A DNA stretch of 64,000 bases from Methylobacterium longum. Lineage in GTDB: Bacteria; Pseudomonadota; Alphaproteobacteria; Rhizobiales; Beijerinckiaceae. Below, piece by piece: positions 58,669 through 64,000 of the stretch. Where the stretch lies: contig NZ_BPQS01000012.1 in NCBI RefSeq assembly GCF_022179385.1, forward strand, positions 62,001-126,000, written 5' to 3'. The notes beneath the pieces are model-generated. The model was not told where the DNA came from. It did not search any database and was given only the letters and a program-made list of their open reading frames with translations. The position numbers and the translations under genes were made by a program. Positions within the stretch are counted from its first letter, which is position 1. The number at the start of each line of letters is the position of its first letter.

Positions 58669-59595
58669 ATGGACAAGCTGGCCGCCAACGACATCCGGGA
58701 TCGGCTGCTGGACGCCGCGGGCCTCTCGCTCGAGCGCCTGCCGATGCTGCACGTGATCCTGGACCGGGTCGCGACCTTCTGCGCGGATCAGCTCCGGCAT
58801 TTCGCCGCCTCCCCGGTCTACTTCTCCCTGAGCAACGTCGAGAGCCAGCGCTTCGGCGACATCCTCGAACCCTACGAGTCGAACGCCGTGGCGGGCATCT
58901 TCCACGCGCCGGAATGGGACAGCCACATCCTGGTCGGCTTCGACCGCGACTTCATCTTCACCATGGTGGAGGTCCTGCTCGGCTCCGACGGCTCCGAGCC
59001 GCCCCTGGACGAGGAGCGCTCGTTCTCGAACATCGAGATGCGGATCGCCCAGCGCCTGTTCGAGCAGGTCGGCCGGGCCATGCAATCCGCCTTCGCCCTC
59101 GTGGCGAACACCCCGTTCAAGCTGGAGCGCACCGAGCTGCGCATGGATTTCGCTGTCATCGGCCGCCAGAACAATCAGGCGGTGGCGGCGAAGTTTCTCC
59201 TGCAGGCGCTCAACCGCGGCGGCGAGATGTTCGTCGTCATCCCGCAATCCGTCCTCAATCCGATGCGCCAGAGCCTCGCGCGGATCCTGGTGGGCGAGAG
59301 TTCGGCCCGGGATTCCCGGTGGACCAAGCAGATCGCCGGCGAGGTGCGCAAGACCCCGGTGACCCTGAAGGCGATCCTGGAGGAGAGGCATCTGACCCTG
59401 GGCGAGATCGCCGGGCTGGCGGTCGGCCAAGTGCTGGAGCTTCGGGCCAACCCGCGCACCCAGATCAAGCTCGTCGGCAACGACCGCGAGCTGTTCTGGT
59501 GTGACGTCGGACAGGACGACGGCGGCATCCTCCTGCGCGTGGACCGCTTCATCGATCAGGACCAGGAGTTTATCGATGATGTTCTCGCCCGCTGA
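58669..59595 (+). CDS. fliM: flagellar motor switch protein FliM
   Basis: 308 residues, two bases after motA. The middle CheC-like domain (about 50-220) has VESQRFGDILEPYESNAVAG, HILVGFDRDFIFTMVEVLLG and FSNIEMRIAQRLFEQVGRAM; the C-terminal SpoA domain (about 230-305) has TLKAILEERHLTLGEIAGLA and KLVGNDRELFWCDVGQDDGG. The N-terminal CheY-binding motif of enteric FliM is not evident. FliM is part of the C ring. Its 3' end overlaps the next gene by 20 bases. Confidence 0.92.
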   Translation: MDKLAANDIRDRLLDAAGLSLERLPMLHVILDRVATFCADQLRHFAASPVYFSLSNVESQRFGDILEPYESNAVAGIFHAPEWDSHILVGFDRDFIFTMVEVLLGSDGSEPPLDEERSFSNIEMRIAQRLFEQVGRAMQSAFALVANTPFKLERTELRMDFAVIGRQNNQAVAAKFLLQALNRGGEMFVVIPQSVLNPMRQSLARILVGESSARDSRWTKQIAGEVRKTPVTLKAILEERHLTLGEIAGLAVGQVLELRANPRTQIKLVGNDRELFWCDVGQDDGGILLRVDRFIDQDQEFIDDVLAR

Positions 59596-59917
59596 GGCCC
59601 TGCTCTTCGCCGCGCTCGTCGCGACCACCGCCTGCCTCGTGCCGATGTACATGCGGCTCAAGCGCCTCGACCGGTACCACGCGCAGTACCGGGACATGGT
59701 CGACTGGAGCGCCTCCGCGCTCGTGGGCGCCAGCAACGCCGTCCAGGCCTTCGCGCAGGACGGGCGGACCGTCCTCGAGGATCTGAGCCGCGAGATCGAG
59801 ACCGCGAAGGCTGCCCTGGCCGAACTGCGGGCGGAGCGGTCGCGGCTCACGGCCGCGCCGCCGCCCGACGCCGCCGGCCACGAGTCCCCCCGGGGCGGCA
59901 GCCTGACGCGCGCCTGA
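59576..59917 (+). CDS. small membrane protein in the motA operon
   Basis: 113 residues, start overlapping fliM by 20 bases. One N-terminal membrane helix (ALLFAALVATTACLVPMYMR) is followed by a cytoplasmic coiled coil (VLEDLSREIETAKAALAELR, AERSRLTA) and a disordered tail. It lies between fliM and fliN, where Hyphomicrobiales often carry a small protein of unknown function. It may assist C-ring or stator assembly, but this is only inferred from context. Confidence 0.6.
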   Translation: MMFSPAEALLFAALVATTACLVPMYMRLKRLDRYHAQYRDMVDWSASALVGASNAVQAFAQDGRTVLEDLSREIETAKAALAELRAERSRLTAAPPPDAAGHESPRGGSLTRA

Positions 59918-59990
59918 TCTCGTCCGCCGGGTCCGGCGCGACACCGGCCGTCGCCGCGGCGCGGCCCTTCCCATCCTCGGAGAGTGCGTG

Positions 59991-60383
59991 ATGTCCCCCC
60001 CTTCAGACCAGCCGAGCGCCGATGCCGGGTCCGGCGGCGGCCACAGCGAGAGCCTGTTCGCGAAGATCGAGGCCCAGGCCGAGGCGCAGCGCGCGCAGGA
60101 CGAGCGCCTGGGCGGTGGCCGGAACCTCGATTCGATCCTGCGGATCCCGGTGCTGATGCAGGTGGTCCTCGGCTCGGCCACGATGCCGGTCTCCAACCTG
60201 ATGAAGCTGGGCCGCGGCGCGATCGTCCCCCTCGACCACCGCGTCGGCGAGCCCGTCGACGTCGTCGTCAACGGCCGCGTCATCGCCCGCGGCGAAGTGG
60301 TCGTGGTCGAGGACGACAATTCGCGCTTCGGCGTGTCCCTCACCGAGATCGTCGGCCCCGCGGCGGCCGACTCCAACGGCTGA
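59991..60383 (+). CDS. fliN: flagellar motor switch protein FliN
   Basis: 130 residues from the ATG at 59991 (a GTG precedes it). The first 50 residues are disordered and Ser/Gly/Ala-rich. The SpoA domain (about 50-120) has ILRIPVLMQVVLGSATMPVS, NLMKLGRGAIVPLDHRVGEP and VDVVVNGRVIARGEVVVVED. FliN is the base of the C ring and binds FliH. It precedes fliG by 14 bases. Confidence 0.94.
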   Translation: MSPPSDQPSADAGSGGGHSESLFAKIEAQAEAQRAQDERLGGGRNLDSILRIPVLMQVVLGSATMPVSNLMKLGRGAIVPLDHRVGEPVDVVVNGRVIARGEVVVVEDDNSRFGVSLTEIVGPAAADSNG

Positions 60384-60397
60384 CAGGAAGCATCGCC

Positions 60398-61426
60398 ATG
60401 GCCGCAGGCGCGGTGACCAAGACCGGTCGGAGAATCCTGTCACCGTCCGAGGAGGTCGCGGCCGTCCTCATCGCGATGAACAAGGCCACGGCCAGCCGGC
60501 TGATCAAGTACTTCGACGGTGCCGAGCTGAAGCAGATCACGCGGGCGGTCGCGCTCCTGGGACCGGTGCCGCGGGGTGAGCTCGAGTCGATCATCGAGCA
60601 GGTGGCCGCCCTGTTCGCCGACGGCGCGAACTTGGTCGGAACGGCCCGGGAGATGGAGAAGCTCCTGGAAGGGGTCCTGACGCCCGAGCAGATCTCCGAA
60701 CTCATGGCCGACGTCCTCGGCGCGGGGGAACGCTCGATCTGGGACCGGATCTCGAATGGCTCGGAGAGCGCCCTGGCCACCTACCTGATGAAGGAGCATC
60801 CCCAGACGGTGGCGCTGATCCTGTCGAAGGTGAAGCCCGCCTGCGCCGCCAAGGTGATGGCCCAGCTTCCAACCCCGCTGCGCAACGGCGTCATGCGGCG
60901 GATGCTGACGTTCAAGCCGATCGTCGAGGCGACGATGAAGATGATCGAGCAGACGATCCACGAGGACTTCATGATCAACCTGGCGCGCAACGCCGCCGCC
61001 GATACCCATTCGCGCATGGCCGACATCATCAACAAGATGGAGCGCCAGAGCATGGAGGAGGTCTTGGACAACCTCACGCAGTCGCGGCCCAAATCGGCGG
61101 AGATCCTGAAGAGCCTGCTCTTCACCTTCGATGACATCATCAACCTGACACCGCGGGCGCGCACGACGCTCTTCGATCAGGTCCCGCACGAGAAGGTCAT
61201 CCTCGCCCTGAAGGGCACGAGCGGCCCGCTGCGCAGCGTCGTGCTCAGTGCCCTGACCGCCCGCGCCCGGCGCATCGTGGAGCACGAGCTGGAGGGCGGC
61301 GAGCCCGCCTCGCAGCGGGACGTGCTGGAAGCCCGCCGGTCCATCACCGACCAAGCGCTGGAGATGGCGGCCCGGGGCGAGATCGAGCTCAGCGCGGCCG
61401 ATTCGGATGACACCTACATCCGCTAG
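60398..61426 (+). CDS. fliG: flagellar motor switch protein FliG
   Basis: 342 residues. Three armadillo-like domains: PSEEVAAVLIAMNKATASRL in the N-terminal part, KEHPQTVALILSKVKPACAA (the EHPQ motif) in the middle, and FTFDDIINLTPRARTTLFDQ, EKVILALKGTSGPLRSVVLS in the torque-generating C-terminal domain with conserved charged residues. FliG carries torque between stator and rotor. It is followed by flhB 14 bases later. Confidence 0.97.
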   Translation: MAAGAVTKTGRRILSPSEEVAAVLIAMNKATASRLIKYFDGAELKQITRAVALLGPVPRGELESIIEQVAALFADGANLVGTAREMEKLLEGVLTPEQISELMADVLGAGERSIWDRISNGSESALATYLMKEHPQTVALILSKVKPACAAKVMAQLPTPLRNGVMRRMLTFKPIVEATMKMIEQTIHEDFMINLARNAAADTHSRMADIINKMERQSMEEVLDNLTQSRPKSAEILKSLLFTFDDIINLTPRARTTLFDQVPHEKVILALKGTSGPLRSVVLSALTARARRIVEHELEGGEPASQRDVLEARRSITDQALEMAARGEIELSAADSDDTYIR

Positions 61427-61440
61427 GACGGGCGGCCGGC

Positions 61441-62502
61441 ATGTCCGACGATAAGGAGAGCAAGACCGAGGCGGCGAGCGGCAAGAAGATCAGCGACGCG
61501 ATCGAGCAGGGGAACATCCCGTTCTCGCGGGAAGCGCCGATCTTCGCCTCCATCCTGGGGATGCTGCTCTTCCTCGTCTACGTGGCGCGGGATCAGGGCG
61601 TCCCGTTCGTGCGGCGGCTCGCGCTGTTCCTCGAGCAGCCCGGCAACTACGCCGTGGAGACCAGTCGGGACGCGATGGCCCTCGTCCACGCGCTGGCCCT
61701 TGAGATGGGGCGGTTCCTGCTGCCCATCCTGGTGATCCTGCTCGCGGCCGGTATCGCCGCGTCGGTCTTCCAGAACGCGCCGCGCATCGTGTTCAAGCGG
61801 ATCCGGCCGCAATGGTCGCGCATCTCCCCCGTGGCCGGCTGGAACAGGATGATCGGTCTGCAGGGACTGGTCGAGTTCGGAAAAAGCCTCTTCAAGTTCC
61901 TGGCGATCGGCGGCACGTCCATCCTGGTGCTGCGCGCGGACCGGCACGAGATCGTGAATGTCATGTTTGTGGATCCGGTCGGGCTGCCTGAGTTTCTGCT
62001 GACCCTGTCGGTCCGCCTCGTCTCGGCGGTCAGCGTCGCCACCATCGCGCTGGTCGCCGGTGACTTGGTCTGGACCCGGCTGCGCTGGCAGCGCGACCTG
62101 CGGATGTCGCGGCAGGAGCTGAAAGACGAATTCAAGCAGCTCGAGGGCGATCCGCTGGTGAAGGCCAGACTGCGCTCGCTGGCGCAGGACCGCCTGCGCA
62201 GGCAGATGATGGCGGCGGTGCCCCGCGCCACGATGATCCTCGCCAACCCGACGCACTACGCCATCGCCCTGCGCTACGACCAAGGCGAGAACGACGCCCC
62301 GATGGTGCTGGCCAAAGGCAGGGACCTCATCGCCCTCCGCATCCGCGAGATCGCCGAGAAGCACCGGATCGAGGTCGTGATCGACAAGGCCCTGACCCGG
62401 GCGATGTACGATCACGTCGAAGTTGATCGCGCCATCCCGGCGGAATTCTACCGGGCGGTGGCGAACCTGCTCGTCTACGTGATGACGCGCAAGCGGCGCT
62501 GA
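61441..62502 (+). CDS. flhB: flagellar export switch protein FlhB
   Basis: 353 residues. The N-terminal half has four membrane helices (ASILGMLLFLVYVARDQ, GRFLLPILVILLAAGIAAS). The autocleavage site NPTH starts at residue 269 (NPTHYAIALRY), with the upstream linker ELKDEFKQLEGDPLVKARLR. Cleavage between Asn and Pro changes export from hook to filament proteins when FliK signals. The C-terminal cytoplasmic domain (EIAEKHRIEVVIDKALTRAM) is complete. Last gene of the plus-strand operon. Confidence 0.97.
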   Translation: MSDDKESKTEAASGKKISDAIEQGNIPFSREAPIFASILGMLLFLVYVARDQGVPFVRRLALFLEQPGNYAVETSRDAMALVHALALEMGRFLLPILVILLAAGIAASVFQNAPRIVFKRIRPQWSRISPVAGWNRMIGLQGLVEFGKSLFKFLAIGGTSILVLRADRHEIVNVMFVDPVGLPEFLLTLSVRLVSAVSVATIALVAGDLVWTRLRWQRDLRMSRQELKDEFKQLEGDPLVKARLRSLAQDRLRRQMMAAVPRATMILANPTHYAIALRYDQGENDAPMVLAKGRDLIALRIREIAEKHRIEVVIDKALTRAMYDHVEVDRAIPAEFYRAVANLLVYVMTRKRR

Positions 62503-62510
62503 GGCGAAGC

Positions 62511-62556
62511 GGCGCGGTGCCGGACCGACCCGTCCCCGGTCATCCGGCGCCGCGCC
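62511..62556. terminator. hairpin between convergent flhB and glcB
   Basis: 14-base stem (62511-62524 with 62543-62556, one G-T type pair) around an 18-base loop, in the 61 bases between the two convergent stops. No T-run. It probably acts as a bidirectional terminator or 3' end stabiliser. Confidence 0.5.
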
Positions 62557-62563
62557 TCCCGCC

Positions 62564-64000
62564 TCACGCTCCCCGGCGCTTCGCCTCCCGGCGGAACCGG
62601 TGCAGCACGAACTCCGTGTAGCCGTTCGGCTGCCGCGCGCCCTCGAACACCAGGGCCTGCGCGGCCCGGAAGGCCGGCCCGTCGAAGCCGGGGGCCATCG
62701 GCCGGTAGGCCGGATCGCCCGCGTTCTGGCGGTCGACCACGCCCGCCATCCGCCGCAGGGCTTCGGCGACCTGGTCCGGGTCGACGATGCCGTGGCGCAG
62801 CCAGTTGGCGATGTGCTGGCTGGAGATCCGCAGGGTGGCGCGGTCCTCCATCAGGCCGACCTCGTGGATGTCGGGCACCTTCGAGCAGCCGACGCCCTGG
62901 TCGATCCAGCGGACCACGTAGCCCAGGATCCCCTGGCAGTTGTTGTCGAGTTCCTCCCGCACCGCCTCCGGCGCGAAGGGGCCGTCGGCGAGCGGCAGGG
63001 TCAGCATGGCGTCCCGGGTCGCGGGCGCCCGGCCGGCGAGGTCCGCCTGGCGGGCGCGGACGTCGGTCCGGTGGTAGTGCAGCGCGTGCAGCGTCGCGGC
63101 GGTCGGGGACGGGACCCAGGCGGTGTTGGCGCCGGCCTCCGGATGGGCGCCCTTGGCGTCGAGCATCGCCGCCATCCGGTCGGGGGCGGCCCACATGCCC
63201 TTGCCGATCTGCGCGTGGCCCGGCAGCCCGCAGGCCAGCCCGGCATCGACGTTGCCGTCCTCGTAGGCCTGGATCCAGGCGGTCGCCTTCATGGCGTCCT
63301 TGCGGACCACCGGGCCGGCCTCCAGGGAGGTGTGGATCTCGTCGCCGGTGCGGTCGAGGAAGCCGGTGTTGATGAAGAACAGCCGGTCCGCGGCCGCGGC
63401 GATCGCCGCCTTGAGGTTCAGCGTCGTGCGCCGCTCCTCATCCATCACGCCGATCTTGAGCGTCCGCGGCTTGAGGCCGACGAGGGCCTCGACCCGCCCG
63501 AACAGCTCCACCGCGAAGGCGACCTCGTCGGGGCCGTGCAGCTTCGGCTTGACCATGTAGACCGAGCCGGTCCGGCTGTTGCGCACGGGGCCGGTGCCGT
63601 TCAGGTCGTGCAGGGCGATCAGCGCGGTCACCGCCGCGTCGAGGAGCGTCTCGGGGATCTCGTGGCCGTCGAGGGTCACGGCGTCCGTGTACATGTGATG
63701 GCCGACGTGCCGGACCAGCATCAGCGCCCGGCCCGGCAGGGTCAGGCTTCCGCCGTCGGGGGCCGTGTAGGTCCGGTCCGCGGCGAGGCGCCGCTCGACG
63801 GTGTGGCCCCCCTTGGGCAGGGTGGCGACGAGGTCGCCGCGCATCAGGCCGAGCCAGCTGCGGTAGACCGCGACCTTGTCGGCCGAATCCACGGCGGCGA
63901 CGGAATCCTCCATGTCCATGATGGTCGAGAGGGCGGATTCCAGCACCACGTCGGCGATGCCGGCGGGGTCGGTGCGACCGATCGGGCTCGCCCGGTCGAT
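62564..64000 (-). CDS. glcB: malate synthase G, C-terminal part (start outside the window)
   Basis: 478 residues visible, of about 720 in the complete enzyme; the frame continues past the right edge. Catalytic and structural motifs are seen: [105 protein letters not shown] and [17 protein letters not shown]. The enzyme condenses glyoxylate and acetyl-CoA to malate in the cytoplasm, an important step in glyoxylate or C2 use. The gene converges on flhB. Confidence 0.95.
   Translation of the reverse strand: MDRASPIGRTDPAGIADVVLESALSTIMDMEDSVAAVDSADKVAVYRSWLGLMRGDLVATLPKGGHTVERRLAADRTYTAPDGGSLTLPGRALMLVRHVGHHMYTDAVTLDGHEIPETLLDAAVTALIALHDLNGTGPVRNSRTGSVYMVKPKLHGPDEVAFAVELFGRVEALVGLKPRTLKIGVMDEERRTTLNLKAAIAAAADRLFFINTGFLDRTGDEIHTSLEAGPVVRKDAMKATAWIQAYEDGNVDAGLACGLPGHAQIGKGMWAAPDRMAAMLDAKGAHPEAGANTAWVPSPTAATLHALHYHRTDVRARQADLAGRAPATRDAMLTLPLADGPFAPEAVREELDNNCQGILGYVVRWIDQGVGCSKVPDIHEVGLMEDRATLRISSQHIANWLRHGIVDPDQVAEALRRMAGVVDRQNAGDPAYRPMAPGFDGPAFRAAQALVFEGARQPNGYTEFVLHRFRREAKRRGA

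Noticed and set aside
1..64000. tRNA or rRNA genes, insertion sequences, prophage or CRISPR arrays
   Set aside because: None was recognised on reading the window. A covariance-model or transposase search could still find a small RNA I missed.

Overview
The window is high-GC DNA (visibly about 70% G+C, strong GC bias at third codon positions) from an alphaproteobacterium. The gene content fits Hyphomicrobiales and most resembles Methylobacterium. Reasons: an FtcR-type flagellar regulator, FlaF/FlbT, MotC and MotE, a DUF1217 flagellar protein, a MucR/Ros regulator, IalB, and a single flagellin without FliD/FliS. The genus is inferred from family content, not from a marker gene.

Bases 1-24,500 hold mixed chromosomal genes. 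A truncated DUF559-like endonuclease remnant sits at the left edge. It is followed by a divergent pair of DJ-1/PfpI proteins (a GlxA-type regulator and an isonitrile-hydratase-like enzyme), a low-GC methyltransferase gene, hspQ, a frameshifted DUF4424 pseudogene and an IalB-family secreted protein. Next come a degenerate acyl-CoA-synthetase-like protein, a receiver-like protein, a UbiH/UbiF monooxygenase, a haloacetate-dehalogenase-like hydrolase, recG, a DUF502 membrane protein, kdgK, a PAS/HTH regulator and mucR. The stretch ends with a membrane protein fused to a permuted-papain-like domain, a serine hydrolase, an SMR efflux protein, a SleB-type cell-wall hydrolase and several small proteins.

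Bases 24,559-62,502 hold a nearly complete flagellar locus. The first minus-strand part is transcribed from ftcR/flgB leftwards: flgB-flgC-fliE-flgG-flgA-flgI-motE-flgH-fliL-fliP, a separate flagellin gene, then fliF-fliH-motB-motC-fliK and a lytic transglycosylase. The second minus-strand part starts at 57,593: DUF1217-flgF-fliI-flgE-flgK-flgL-flaF-flbT-flgD-fliQ-flhA-fliR-fliJ-flgJ-flgN and a small FliL-like membrane protein. The divergent plus-strand operon is motA-fliM-(small membrane protein)-fliN-fliG-flhB. Many genes overlap by ATGA, GTGA or TGATG, which suggests translational coupling. Rod, rings, hook, export gate, ATPase, switch and stator are present; fliO, fliD, fliS and chemotaxis signalling genes are not seen. 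The rod protein FlgJ lacks a muramidase domain, and the transglycosylase beside fliK probably supplies that activity.

One plus-strand gene in the flagellar region, between ftcR and the second minus block, is not flagellar: a roughly 900-residue heparinase II/III-like protein. The window ends with the C-terminal two thirds of malate synthase G (glcB), convergent with flhB across a strong hairpin. The least explained items are the heparinase-like gene, the membrane/papain fusion, the two decayed genes, repeat-bearing flgD, the repeat ORF after recG, and a hairpin in the flagellin leader that FlbT might recognise.
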